DNA of 64,000 nt from SHZI01 sp038214295 (GCA_038214295.1 JBBQSA010000007.1:1-64000), one strand, 5' to 3'. Shown: positions 54,206-63,245, numbered from the stretch's first letter. A program made the numbers and translations. The notes: generated by a model not told the origin, from the sequence alone.

Positions 54206-55114
54206 ATGCGCCTGATCATCGTCAGCGGCCTTTCGGGCTCGGGCAAGACCGTCGCCCTGCATCATCTCGAGGACCTGGGCTTCTATTGCATCGATAACGT
54301 CCCTGCCGCACTTCTCGCGATGATGATCGCCCAGATCACCGCCACGCAGGACCCGCTCTACGCCAACCTCGCCATCGGCATCGATGCGCGCAACCGGGCG
54401 GCGGACCTCGCCCGCCTCCCGGACGTGGTGCGGGACCTGCGGTCCCGGGGCATCCGCTGCGAGGTGCTTTTCCTGCACGCGGACGACAACATGCTGCTGA
54501 AGCGCTACGGGGAAACCCGGCGCAAGCATCCCCTGAGCGCCGCGGGACTCAGCCTCCGGGAGGCGATTGATCGCGAGCGGGCGCTGCTCGGGCCGATCAT
54601 CGGCTCGGCCGAGCTCGTGCTCGACACCACCCGCACCAGCATCTATGAACTGCGCGACATCATCCGCCGCCGGGTGGGAGCCCACGAGCAGCCCGGGTTG
54701 TCGATCCTGATCGAGTCCTTCGGCTACAAGCACGGCATACCCGCGGATGCCGACTTCGTGTTCGACCTGCGGTGCCTGCCAAATCCCTACTGGGACGTGG
54801 CCCTGCGGCACCTGACCGGGCGGGACGAGAAGGTCGTGGAGTTCCTGGAGGCGGCGCCAAGCGTGCAGCGCATGCACGACGACATCCTCGCCTTCCTGGA
54901 CCGCTGGATACCGGAATACATCGACTTCAACCGCAATTACCTGACGGTGGCGATCGGCTGCACCGGCGGCCAGCACCGGTCGGTGTACATGGCGGAAAAG
55001 CTCGCCGCAGAACTCTCGAAACGCTATTCGCCGGTGATGACCCGGCACAACGAGCTGCCGCGGGAACAAGGCCGGCTCCAGGCGCCCCAGTTCGGGGGCC
55101 AGCTCGACGACTAG
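54206..55114 (+). CDS. rapZ: RNase adaptor protein RapZ
   Basis: P-loop protein that in E. coli guides RNase E to GlmZ and so controls glucosamine-6-P synthesis for the wall. Walker A GLSGSGKT (residues 8-15), and the C-terminal GCTGGQHRSVYMAEKL motif. 302 residues. Usually preceded by ptsN; here hpf leads straight into rapZ. Its TAG shares a CTAG palindrome with the convergent patatin gene. Confidence 0.97.
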   Translation: MRLIIVSGLSGSGKTVALHHLEDLGFYCIDNVPAALLAMMIAQITATQDPLYANLAIGIDARNRAADLARLPDVVRDLRSRGIRCEVLFLHADDNMLLKRYGETRRKHPLSAAGLSLREAIDRERALLGPIIGSAELVLDTTRTSIYELRDIIRRRVGAHEQPGLSILIESFGYKHGIPADADFVFDLRCLPNPYWDVALRHLTGRDEKVVEFLEAAPSVQRMHDDILAFLDRWIPEYIDFNRNYLTVAIGCTGGQHRSVYMAEKLAAELSKRYSPVMTRHNELPREQGRLQAPQFGGQLDD

Positions 55115-56382
55115 GACGCGTCGGCCATCTGCAGGACGCGGACCCGCTGCGAGTACTCCTCGCTGAGATCCCGCCAGCCGCTGATGCCTGCCGGCGCCAG
55201 GATCGGCTGGCCGTCCATGAATGCCAGGAGATCCTCCCGGCGGTTCATCCCGTCCTCGTAACCGAGGGCAATCAGCTCTTGGGTGTAACCCGATTCGAAC
55301 AGCAGGTAGCTGAGCAACTGGCTGCCCCCGTAGTTGAGAGCACCCATCCCGCGCATGAGGAGCCGGACGGGCTTCGGCATTTCCTGGATGTGGCGGGCCG
55401 CAATCGCCTGGATGTCGCGACTGGGCAGCATGATGAAGGCGTCGGTGTGGTGGAGCAGGCCGAACTCGCCCTGCATCACCCGGCCGGGCGAGTTCTCAAG
55501 GATCAGGTTGATACGGATCAGGTTTTCCAGGTCGGACGACAGGCCGTCCATGAACAGCGCATCGAGGATGTAGCCCGCGATGCGCCCGAAGCTGGGATAC
55601 GGCACGGGTTCGTCAACACCGGGCAGGGGCTCGGCCCCCTCGCTGCGCACGCCGATCACCAGCAGCCGGTGCGCTCCCAGGTGGAGCGCCGGGGACAGGG
55701 GCGTGGCCTGGCGCATCGCGCCGTCACCGAAGTACTCCTGGCCGATGCGCACCGGGGGAAAAATCATCGGCACGGCCACGCTCGCCATCAGGTGCTCGAG
55801 CTGGATGGACGTCGACCGGCCCTTGCGCCGCACCCGCTCCCAGGGATGGCAGTTCGCCGTGCCCTGGTAGAAGGTGACCGAGCGGGCCGAGCCGTAGCCG
55901 GCCGCCGTGATCGCCAGCGCGCCCAGGTAGCCCTTGTCGATGGCCTCCTGGATGGAGTCGAAGTTGATCCGCCCCCGCAGCAGTGCCCACAGGGGGTCGT
56001 TGTCGAGGAAGGCCTTGGGATTGCGCGGCCCGAGCCCACCGAGGACCACCGCGGCCAGCCAGTGCAGGCTGCTCTTCAGCATGGTGCCGGCGTCGCAGCG
56101 GAACACCTGGCTGGAGTGAAAATTGGCCCAGACCCGTTCCAGGTCGGTCACTGCGACCCGGAAGGACCGGGCCCGGGATGCGAGCACCGCCGCGCTGATG
56201 GCGCCGGCCGACGTACCGCTGAGGACGGCGAACGGATTGGAACCCCGCCGCGGCAACAGCTCGGCAATCGCCTTGAGGACCCCCACCTGGTAGGCCCCCC
56301 GGGCGCCACCGCCCGGCAGGACGAGTCCAATGTGCTTGTCGAGACCTCCCGGTCCGATGCTTTGTCTGCGTTCCTGGCCCAT
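55111..56382 (-). CDS. Patatin-like phospholipase family protein
   Basis: Predicted lipid acyl hydrolase with a Ser-Asp dyad. GLVLPGGGARGAYQVGVL gives the oxyanion loop, SGTSAGAISA the nucleophile Ser, and YFGDGAMRQ the Asp. A long C-terminal extension (from about residue 250) makes it about 423 residues, larger than the minimal domain. ATG at 56382 preferred (GGGAG upstream); ATG at 56433 possible. Divergent from bcp by 123 bases. Substrate unknown. Confidence 0.92.
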   Translation of the reverse strand: MGQERRQSIGPGGLDKHIGLVLPGGGARGAYQVGVLKAIAELLPRRGSNPFAVLSGTSAGAISAAVLASRARSFRVAVTDLERVWANFHSSQVFRCDAGTMLKSSLHWLAAVVLGGLGPRNPKAFLDNDPLWALLRGRINFDSIQEAIDKGYLGALAITAAGYGSARSVTFYQGTANCHPWERVRRKGRSTSIQLEHLMASVAVPMIFPPVRIGQEYFGDGAMRQATPLSPALHLGAHRLLVIGVRSEGAEPLPGVDEPVPYPSFGRIAGYILDALFMDGLSSDLENLIRINLILENSPGRVMQGEFGLLHHTDAFIMLPSRDIQAIAARHIQEMPKPVRLLMRGMGALNYGGSQLLSYLLFESGYTQELIALGYEDGMNRREDLLAFMDGQPILAPAGISGWRDLSEEYSQRVRVLQMADAS

Positions 56383-56505
56383 GCAGCCCGCTCCCGGAGC
56401 ACTATCGGCTGCCGTGCGGCGAATGGTAAGCACAGGTGATTCGCCGGGACAAGCCGCTGAAACCCGATGCTATGCTCATCCGCTTCCGAAACGGAGATTG
56501 ATTGC

Positions 56506-57057
56506 ATGATGCGTGAAGCAGCTCTCATCGCGGGCCTGGTTGTGGTGATCGCGATCGGCTACAGCTGGATGAACGCGGCCCGGGCGGCCCAGCCCGAAGT
56601 CGGCCAACCGGCGCCGGCTTTCCGGCTGCAGGACCAGAACGGCAAGTGGCATGCGCTGGACGATTTCCGGGGCAAGTGGGTGGCCGTGTACTTCTACCCG
56701 AAGGCGGACACCCCGGGCTGCACGAAGGAAGCCTGCGAGTTCCGCGACAACATCTTCGCCTTCGAGGAAATCGGCGCGACGATCCTCGGCGTCAGCATCG
56801 ACGCCATCAAGGACCAGAAGAAGTTCGCCGAGAAGTACAGCCTGCCATTCCCCCTGCTGGCCGACATCGACGGCAAGACGGCGGAAGCCTACGGTGTGCT
56901 CACCAACCTCGGGATCATGAAGCTCGCCCGGCGCCATTCCTTCCTGATCGCCCCTGACGGGACGATTGCCAAGCACTACGACAAGGTCGACCCGGCCACC
57001 CACTCGAAGGAAGTGCTGGCCGACCTGAAGGCGCTGGGGGCCCGGAAAACGGGCTGA
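56506..57057 (+). CDS. bcp: Bcp/PrxQ-type peroxiredoxin with N-terminal membrane anchor
   Basis: Thiol peroxidase. The peroxidatic and probable resolving cysteines lie five residues apart in TPGCTKEAC, as in Bcp. Unlike cytoplasmic Bcp, a hydrophobic segment (AALIAGLVVVIAIGYSWM, about residues 5-22) precedes the domain and ends near ARAAQ, so the protein is probably exported or anchored in the periplasm. 183 residues; GGAG nine bases before ATG 56506. Confidence 0.93.
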   Translation: MMREAALIAGLVVVIAIGYSWMNAARAAQPEVGQPAPAFRLQDQNGKWHALDDFRGKWVAVYFYPKADTPGCTKEACEFRDNIFAFEEIGATILGVSIDAIKDQKKFAEKYSLPFPLLADIDGKTAEAYGVLTNLGIMKLARRHSFLIAPDGTIAKHYDKVDPATHSKEVLADLKALGARKTG

Positions 57058-57085
57058 TCAGCGGCCCCTCACCGGGAGCACCGCT

Positions 57086-58471
57086 TCAAACGTTGTAGGT
57101 CTGGTGCCGCTCGGGCATCTCGACGGCCGTGCCCTTGAGCCGTCCTGCGAAGGTCTGCATGGTGTCCGGTTCGCCGTGAACGAGAAAGGTGCGCGCGGCA
57201 CCCGTGTGCGCGTGCCAGGCCAGCAGCTCGGCCTGGTCCGCGTGGGCCGAGAAGCCATTGATCGTGTGAATGCTGGCCTTCACGCGGATCTCCTCGCCAA
57301 AGAGCTTCACGGTCTTGGCCCCGTCGATGATCCGTCGCGCGAGCGTGCCCCGGGCCGCGTAGCCGACGAAAATGATCGCGGAATCCTCCCGCCACAGGTT
57401 GTGCTTCAGGTGATGACGCACCCGGCCACCCGTGCACATACCCGAACCGGCCATGATTACCGAGCCACCGGCGATGCGATTGAGGGCCATGGACTCCGCG
57501 GCCTCCCGGGTAAAGTGCAGTCCCGGCATGGCAAAGGGATCGCGGCGATCCCGGAACAGTTCGCTGGTCGCGTCGTCGTAGCATTCCGGGTGGTTCCTGA
57601 AGATGGTCGTGGCCGAGATGGCCATCGGGGAATCGAGGAACACCTGCATGGTGCGCGGCAGGCGGCGGCTGTCGACGGCCTCGCGGAGGTAATAGAGGAT
57701 CTCCTGGGCGCGTTCCAGGGCGAAGGTCGGGATGATGACGTTGCCACCCCGTGCAAAGGCCTCCTCGACGGCCACGTACATCTCCTCGACCGACGGGCCT
57801 ATCGGCTTGTGCAGCCGGTCCCCATAGGTGGTTTCCATGACGACCGTATCCACGCGGGGGGGCGGCACGGGATCGCGGAGTATCGGCCGCCCGCTGCTGC
57901 CAATGTCCCCGGAGAAGAGGATCCGGCGGCTCGTTCCGCCCTCGGTGAGTTCGAGCAGTACGCTCGCCGAACCCAGGATGTGACCCACGTCGATGAACGT
58001 GGCGCGGATGCCGGGCGCGATGTCCAGGGGCTTGCCATACACGGCAGTGCGACCGAAGAAGTCCAGGGTGTTCAGGGCCTCGAGCGTCGTGTAGAGCGGG
58101 CCTGCATCGCCCTGCTCGGCTTGGCGCCCGGCGCGCCGCGTGCGCCAGCGCGCTTCTTCCTCCTGCAGGTGGGCCGAGTCCAGCATGACGAGCCTGGCCA
58201 GTTCCCGGGAGGCCGCCGTCGTGACGATCTCGCCGTGGAAGCCGCGCTTGGCCAGCAGGGGCAGCCGCCCGCAGTGGTCCAGGTGCGCGTGGGTCAGCAG
58301 CACGTAGTCGATGTCTGCGGCCTCGAAACCGAAGGGCTCGGCGTTCTCCTCGTCCAGGCCCCGCCCGCCCTGGTAGAGGCCACAGTCGATCAGGAGCCGC
58401 TTGCCGGCGCACTCCACCAGGTGACAGGAGCCCGTAACTCCCTGGTCCGCACCGTGAAATTCCAGCTTCAT
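57086..58471 (-). CDS. MBL-fold beta-CASP RNA-metabolising hydrolase
   Basis: 461-residue metallo-beta-lactamase/beta-CASP nuclease family member. HAHLDHCGRLP is the zinc motif, followed by DVGHILGSASV and FSGDIGSSGRP; the beta-CASP insert includes FLDSPMA, and GFSAHADQAELL plus FLVHGE complete motifs B and C. RNA endo/exonuclease activity is expected from characterised relatives. ATG at 58471 after GGGAGAAG. Fifteen bases after the LOG-family gene. Confidence 0.93.
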   Translation of the reverse strand: MKLEFHGADQGVTGSCHLVECAGKRLLIDCGLYQGGRGLDEENAEPFGFEAADIDYVLLTHAHLDHCGRLPLLAKRGFHGEIVTTAASRELARLVMLDSAHLQEEEARWRTRRAGRQAEQGDAGPLYTTLEALNTLDFFGRTAVYGKPLDIAPGIRATFIDVGHILGSASVLLELTEGGTSRRILFSGDIGSSGRPILRDPVPPPRVDTVVMETTYGDRLHKPIGPSVEEMYVAVEEAFARGGNVIIPTFALERAQEILYYLREAVDSRRLPRTMQVFLDSPMAISATTIFRNHPECYDDATSELFRDRRDPFAMPGLHFTREAAESMALNRIAGGSVIMAGSGMCTGGRVRHHLKHNLWREDSAIIFVGYAARGTLARRIIDGAKTVKLFGEEIRVKASIHTINGFSAHADQAELLAWHAHTGAARTFLVHGEPDTMQTFAGRLKGTAVEMPERHQTYNV

Positions 58472-58486
58472 CGACTTCTCCCTGAA

Positions 58487-59425
58487 TCAGGCCAGTGGCT
58501 CGCCGTTGGCCGCGTACCACTGCCGGATCCCATCCCAGATCTCCCCGGCGCTCTCGGCATACCAGAACAGCTCCCGGTCCTCGGGATCGACGACGCCCTC
58601 GGCGACGAGGAAGTCGGGATCGAAGGCCTTCTGCCAGAACTCACGGCCCACGAGGACCACTGGCACGGGCTTGATCTTGCGGGTCTGCACGAGCGTGAGC
58701 GTCTCGAACAGTTCGTCGAGGGTGCCATAGCCGCCCGGAAAGGCGACGAGCGCCCGGGCGCGCAGCAGAAAGTGCAGCTTCCGGAGCGCGAAATAGTGAA
58801 ACCGCATGCACAGTTCCGGCGTGATGTAGGGGTTAGGGAACTGCTCGTGGGGCAGCTTGATGTTGAGACCCACCGACTTGGCACCGACATCAAAGGCGCC
58901 CCGGTTGGCGGCTTCCATGATTCCCGGTCCGCCGCCCGTCAGCACCACCAGCCGCGAACTCTGCACGCCGGCCTCTGCCCGGGCGACGAGCTGCGCGAAC
59001 TCCCGCGCGATATCGTAATAGCGGCTCTTCGCCACGATGCGCTCGGCGATGTGGACCCGCTGTTGCCGTTCCTGGTCGCCAGGATGCGCCGCGCTCTCGG
59101 CGCGCCGGGCCTCGAGGGCCCGCCGGGCCGCCGCCGGTTCGGGAATCCGCGTGCTGCCGAAGACCACGACCGTCTGTTCAATGCCGTGCCGGGCGAGCAG
59201 CATCTCCGGCTTGGCGTAGTCGACCTGCAGCCTGAGACCGCGGGTCTCCGGGAGCTGCAGAAAGTCCACGTCCTGGTCGGCTTCGCAATAGCTGGGGCTT
59301 TCCAGGATCGCCTTCAGCCGGGCCGGCGCGTCCCGGTCGTCCTCGGCGGGCTTCGGCGTCTGCCAGGGCAAGGGCTCGCGGCGCCGGAGCCTGGCGGGGG
59401 GTGCTGGTGGGCGATTGCCGGACAT
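58487..59425 (-). CDS. LOG-family protein (TIGR00730-like)
   Basis: Nucleotide 5'-monophosphate phosphoribohydrolase fold. The hallmark GGGPGIMEAANRGA and PGGYGTLDE motifs are present. 312 residues, longer than cytokinin-type LOG proteins (about 190) because of an N-terminal extension with a charged helical region; long forms resemble PpnN only in part. ATG at 59425. Same strand as the MBL-fold gene downstream. Cytokinin activation should not be assumed. Confidence 0.92.
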   Translation of the reverse strand: MSGNRPPAPPARLRRREPLPWQTPKPAEDDRDAPARLKAILESPSYCEADQDVDFLQLPETRGLRLQVDYAKPEMLLARHGIEQTVVVFGSTRIPEPAAARRALEARRAESAAHPGDQERQQRVHIAERIVAKSRYYDIAREFAQLVARAEAGVQSSRLVVLTGGGPGIMEAANRGAFDVGAKSVGLNIKLPHEQFPNPYITPELCMRFHYFALRKLHFLLRARALVAFPGGYGTLDELFETLTLVQTRKIKPVPVVLVGREFWQKAFDPDFLVAEGVVDPEDRELFWYAESAGEIWDGIRQWYAANGEPLA

Positions 59426-59706
59426 GCTGGACGCCCTCCCTGGCGCTCACCGCTGGCCAAAACGCCAGCGTATTGAAGTATAGGCCGAACCGGCGTGCCC
59501 GCCGGCGGACCAGCTCCGCCGTCGCCGTCGCCGTCGCCGTCCGCCGCGTAGCGCCGAAGTACCTGCTCGATCTGGGCCAGTTGCCAGGGTGGCAGCTGTG
59601 CGCCGTCGATAGCCGGCGGCCAGCCCACACTGTTGCGCAGGATCGCGGCCAGTTCGAGCCGGTCGGCGGCCGGCAGGGCGAGGAGCGCCTGGAGATCGAT
59701 CACCAT
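59314..59706 (-). CDS. Small hypothetical protein, addiction-module-like N-terminus
   Basis: The first 55 residues (LALPAADRLELAAILRNSVG and a WQLAQIEQVLRRYAAD helix) resemble addiction-module or other small helical regulators. A (DG)n run from a GCCGTC hexamer repeated four times follows at 59518-59541. The remaining 65 residues are Pro/Arg-rich and overlap the LOG gene out of frame, so the true protein may end earlier or be a remnant. No partner toxin is visible. ATG at 59706. Confidence 0.4.
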   Translation of the reverse strand: MVIDLQALLALPAADRLELAAILRNSVGWPPAIDGAQLPPWQLAQIEQVLRRYAADGDGDGDGGAGPPAGTPVRPILQYAGVLASGERQGGRPACPAIAHQHPPPGSGAASPCPGRRRSPPRTTGTRRPG

Positions 59707-59781
59707 GACACGACACTAGGGCCGCGGCGGCTCCGGAGCCAAGGTGGTGTTTCCGGCGATTTCGTCAGGTTCCCGGTTCGC

Positions 59782-61110
59782 CTACACCGGCTCGTCGTGA
59801 TCCTGCGCCACCAGGCCGCGGCCCGGCACTTCCCGGCCCGGGGGCTCGACCACCCGCGTGAAGGCCCGGCCCAGGCGCCACGCGACCACTGCCCAGACCG
59901 CGGCGATCACGGCCCCCGTGGCCGCGATCCCTGCGAGGCCGAGCCCGAGACCGCCGAGCAGGGCATAGAACCAGGCGTTGGCCGCGTCCCCGCCCCGGTA
60001 GATCACGGTGTCGATGACATTCTTCGCCTTAAAGCGGCTTTCCTTCGGCAGCGCGGTGAACAGCAACTCCCGGGCGGGACGCGTGATCGCGTAGTCACCC
60101 GCCCGGCGCAGGACCTGCACCGCGATCAGCACGAGCAGCACCGGCGCCGCCGACAGGGCGATGAAGCCCCCGATCATGAAGACCGGCACGACGAGGAGCA
60201 CGGCCGTCAGGCCGAAGCGCGCCACCATCCGGCCCGTCGCGAAAATCTGGAAGGGAATGCACAGCGCGTTCACCGTGAGATCCACCGTGGCGAGCACCCT
60301 GGTGCGCTCCGCCGACGTGGCCAGGGAATCCCGCAGGAGCTCGGCCTGCTGCATGTACATGAAAGTGCCGACTGCGGTGAAGAGCAGCACGAACAGGGCG
60401 ATGCCCAGCAGGTAACGGGAGTTGGCGAGCAGGGAGATGCCGGCGAGCGGACTGCCGCCCATGGGGTCATCAGCCTGCATCGGTGCGGACAGCGCCTTGT
60501 GCGGACTGGCCGGCGACACCCGCTCCCAGTGCAGCAGGTAGCGGACCAGGAACACGGTGAGCAGGATGAGCAGGCCGGCACAGAGCAGGAGACTGTCGAT
60601 GCCGTAGCGCTCCGCCATCAGGGACGTGGTGGCGGGCCCCGCTACGGCGCCGGCACTGCCCCCCGCGGCCAGGAACCCGAACAGGCGGCCTGCCTGTTCA
60701 GGAGAGAAGATATCCGCCATGAAGCTCCAGTAGACCGACAGGACGAAGAGGTTGAACACCCCGACCCAGACGAAGAACGACTGGGCGACCCACGGCGGCG
60801 GTTCATCGCCGGTCTCGGCGAATGCAACGTAGAACGCGGCCACTATCGCGACCAGCAGCAGGGACACCCACGGCACGAACCGGGAGCGTGACAGGTGCGT
60901 GCACGCCCAGCCGTACAGGGGCACCACGAGCAGCATGGCGCCGAAGGACAGCAGGAACAGGTACTTCAGGTTTTCCACGCCGCCGGCGATGCCCATCGCG
61001 TCGCGGACGGGCCGCAGCATGTAATAGGCGGCCATCATGCAGAAGCCATAGCCGGCGCCGGCGAGCGCGGCGCTGACCTCGGCACGTTCAGCGCCAATCA
61101 GCCGGGCCAC
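59782..61110 (-). CDS. NTP/NDP-exchange-type MFS transporter, copy 1
   Basis: About 12-helix membrane protein of 442 residues related to the Npt1/Npt2 (ATP:ADP translocase-like) branch of the MFS. The helix 1-2 motif MLRPVRDAMG and VVPLYGWACTHLSRSRF match the neighbouring paralogue. The start is a GTG at 61110, the only canonical start after the previous stop. In free-living bacteria the substrate is usually unknown; nucleotide exchange should not be assumed. Confidence 0.82.
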   Translation of the reverse strand: MARLIGAERAEVSAALAGAGYGFCMMAAYYMLRPVRDAMGIAGGVENLKYLFLLSFGAMLLVVPLYGWACTHLSRSRFVPWVSLLLVAIVAAFYVAFAETGDEPPPWVAQSFFVWVGVFNLFVLSVYWSFMADIFSPEQAGRLFGFLAAGGSAGAVAGPATTSLMAERYGIDSLLLCAGLLILLTVFLVRYLLHWERVSPASPHKALSAPMQADDPMGGSPLAGISLLANSRYLLGIALFVLLFTAVGTFMYMQQAELLRDSLATSAERTRVLATVDLTVNALCIPFQIFATGRMVARFGLTAVLLVVPVFMIGGFIALSAAPVLLVLIAVQVLRRAGDYAITRPARELLFTALPKESRFKAKNVIDTVIYRGGDAANAWFYALLGGLGLGLAGIAATGAVIAAVWAVVAWRLGRAFTRVVEPPGREVPGRGLVAQDHDEPV

Positions 61111-61155
61111 GAACCCGTGTAAGCGGGTCTCCTCGCGCGCGACGATGGCCGAAAC

Positions 61156-62487
61156 CTAGTGACCGGTCCCGGCTGGTGGTCGGGCTGCCGTGCCGCCCGC
61201 TTCCTGGCGCCGGCCCAGCCACCAGCCGTTCAGCGCCCAGGCCGCAGCGAGGCCCGCCCCCATCACAGCAACACCAACGGTGGACAGGCCGCCGGCCTCC
61301 AGCGCGGTCTTTACCTGAGCGGAAAGGGCGTCGCCGCCGCGATAGACCGGGACGTCGATGAGGCTCTTGGCCTTGTACTTCGTCTCGGTGTCCACGAGGC
61401 TGAAGAGCATCTCCCGGCCGGGCCGGATGAACGCGTACTCGCCCACCCGTCGCGCCACGAAGACCACGGCCAGCATCGCGAAGGTGTTGACGGCCGCGAG
61501 ACCGAGGAACCCGGCAACCATGATCAGCGGAACGACGGTGACGAGCACCACGACGCCCAGCCTCGAGGCCACTCGCCCCGTGATGAACAGCTGCAGAAGG
61601 ACGGTCAGACCCTGCACGATGTAGTCGAGGCGGGCAAACACCTGGGTGCGCTGCTCACTGCTCGCGAAGGTCTCGGTAACGAGGCGCAGCTGCTCGAAGT
61701 ACAGGAAGGTATTGACCGAGGCCAGCAGTATCACGAACAGGGAGATGCCCAGCAGGTAGGGTGACTTGAGCACCAGGGAAAAGCCGGCGAAGGGATTGCC
61801 GCCCATCGGCCGGTCCGGCGCCCGGGGCGCCGCCGGGTCGGAGGGCATGGCGGACCACGCCGCCAGTAGCCGGCGCTGGCAGTAGATGGCGATCAGGAAG
61901 GCGCCGCCGCCCATGCAGAGCACGCCGGGATTGCCGATCCAGGGAACCGTCAGGTCCGTGAGCAGGGGACCGACGAGGGCTCCGGTCGTGCCCCCCGCGG
62001 CGATCACTCCGAACAGGCGCCGGGTCTGGTTGGCGTCGAAGAGTTCCAGCAGGAAGCTCCAGAACACCGACACAATGAAGAGATTCAGTACGCTGATCCA
62101 GACATAGAAGAACTGGGCGACGGCGAGGTTCTTCTCGTCGGTGGCGAGGGCCGCGCCAACGCCAAACAGGGACAGCGCCACCACGCCGTAGATCCAGGGC
62201 AGAAAGGCGCTCCGCCTGAACTTCGTGCAGGCCCAGCCGTACAGCGGAACCACGGCCAGCGAGACGATCCAGGTGACGACGTAAAGGTCGCTGACCCGCT
62301 CTGCCCCGAGAATCGTGCCGACTGTCTCGCGCACCGGCCGCACGGCGAAATAGCCACCAAGCACGCAGAAGAACAGCACGAAGGCCGTGACCACCGGCTG
62401 GATCTCCGACGCCTCGATGCGGGCGGCCCGGCCCAGCAACCGGCCGAGCAGCGAGGGCGGCGACGCAGCCGCCGGCGGCTGGCTCAT
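61156..62487 (-). CDS. NTP/NDP-exchange-type MFS transporter, copy 2
   Basis: 443-residue paralogue of the next gene, sharing AVRPVRETVG, PLYGWACTKFRRSAFLPW and the C-terminal KAKSLIDVPVYRGGDAL region (copy 1: KAKNVIDTVIYRGGDAA). The tandem pair arose by duplication but has diverged widely. ATG at 62487 in an ATGA overlap with the Rossmann protein gene. Cytoplasmic N-terminus, no signal. Confidence 0.82.
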   Translation of the reverse strand: MSQPPAAASPPSLLGRLLGRAARIEASEIQPVVTAFVLFFCVLGGYFAVRPVRETVGTILGAERVSDLYVVTWIVSLAVVPLYGWACTKFRRSAFLPWIYGVVALSLFGVGAALATDEKNLAVAQFFYVWISVLNLFIVSVFWSFLLELFDANQTRRLFGVIAAGGTTGALVGPLLTDLTVPWIGNPGVLCMGGGAFLIAIYCQRRLLAAWSAMPSDPAAPRAPDRPMGGNPFAGFSLVLKSPYLLGISLFVILLASVNTFLYFEQLRLVTETFASSEQRTQVFARLDYIVQGLTVLLQLFITGRVASRLGVVVLVTVVPLIMVAGFLGLAAVNTFAMLAVVFVARRVGEYAFIRPGREMLFSLVDTETKYKAKSLIDVPVYRGGDALSAQVKTALEAGGLSTVGVAVMGAGLAAAWALNGWWLGRRQEAGGTAARPPAGTGH

Positions 62488-63245
62488 CGCTTCGGCTCGT
62501 CAGCCGCCAGCGCCGTAAAGCTGGCGTTCCAGTCCGTAGTGGGCGGCGTCTGGGCGCCGTAGGCCTCGAAGGTGCGATTGCGCGCCGCGGGCGCCGTGAG
62601 GGCCGCGACGCAGATCCGGGCCACGTCGGCGCGTGGTATGACGCCTGTGCCCTTGTCGCCCTGCTCCAGGCGGACACCGTTCTGCCCGCCGGGCTTGTTG
62701 GTCAGGCCGCCAGGACGAACGATGGTGTAGGGCACGCCGCTGGCGCGCACCGCGTCCTCGCCCTTGCCTTTCCAGATGAGCACGTTGTCGAACATCTTGT
62801 TGAGCACGTGGTCCTTGTTGGTCACGCCCGACGACGAGACCACTACGATCTGCTCCAGCCGGGCCGCCGCCGCGGCGTCCGCCAGGTTCCGGACGCCCTG
62901 GTAATCCACGAACTCCGGCCCGTTCGCCGGGTCCTTGCGGGTGGCGCCGATGGCCACGATGGCGTAGCGAACGCCCTTCATGGCGGCATCGATGGTCGGC
63001 CGCTGGCGGACGTCGCCGGTGGCGTACTCGACGCTCTCGCCAAGGACGGCCCGGGCACTGTCTGCGTCCCGCACCAGGGCGCGGACCTTGTAGCCGGCGG
63101 CGTTGAGTTCGCTGACTACCTGCCGACCGGTGCCGCCCGTCGCGCCTGCCACCAGGACGAGGTCCGCCGCTGCTGCCGCCTGGCCGATGCCGGCCAAGAG
63201 CAGGCTTGCCAGCGCCAGCTTTCTCACAATACTCCGCATGTTCAT
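62484..63245 (-). CDS. Exported NAD(P)-binding Rossmann-fold (atypical SDR) protein
   Basis: 253 residues. Residues 1-26 look like a Sec signal peptide (KLALASLLLAGIGQAAAA), directly followed by VLVAGATGGTGRQVVSEL, a GxxGxxG dinucleotide site of the atypical SDR5/NmrA-like group; YTIVRPGGLTNKPGG is also typical. The usual YxxxK catalytic pair is not obvious. An exported dinucleotide-binding domain is unusual. ATG at 63245 overlaps the pyk stop (ATGA). Confidence 0.85.
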   Translation of the reverse strand: MNMRSIVRKLALASLLLAGIGQAAAAADLVLVAGATGGTGRQVVSELNAAGYKVRALVRDADSARAVLGESVEYATGDVRQRPTIDAAMKGVRYAIVAIGATRKDPANGPEFVDYQGVRNLADAAAAARLEQIVVVSSSGVTNKDHVLNKMFDNVLIWKGKGEDAVRASGVPYTIVRPGGLTNKPGGQNGVRLEQGDKGTGVIPRADVARICVAALTAPAARNRTFEAYGAQTPPTTDWNASFTALAADEPKR

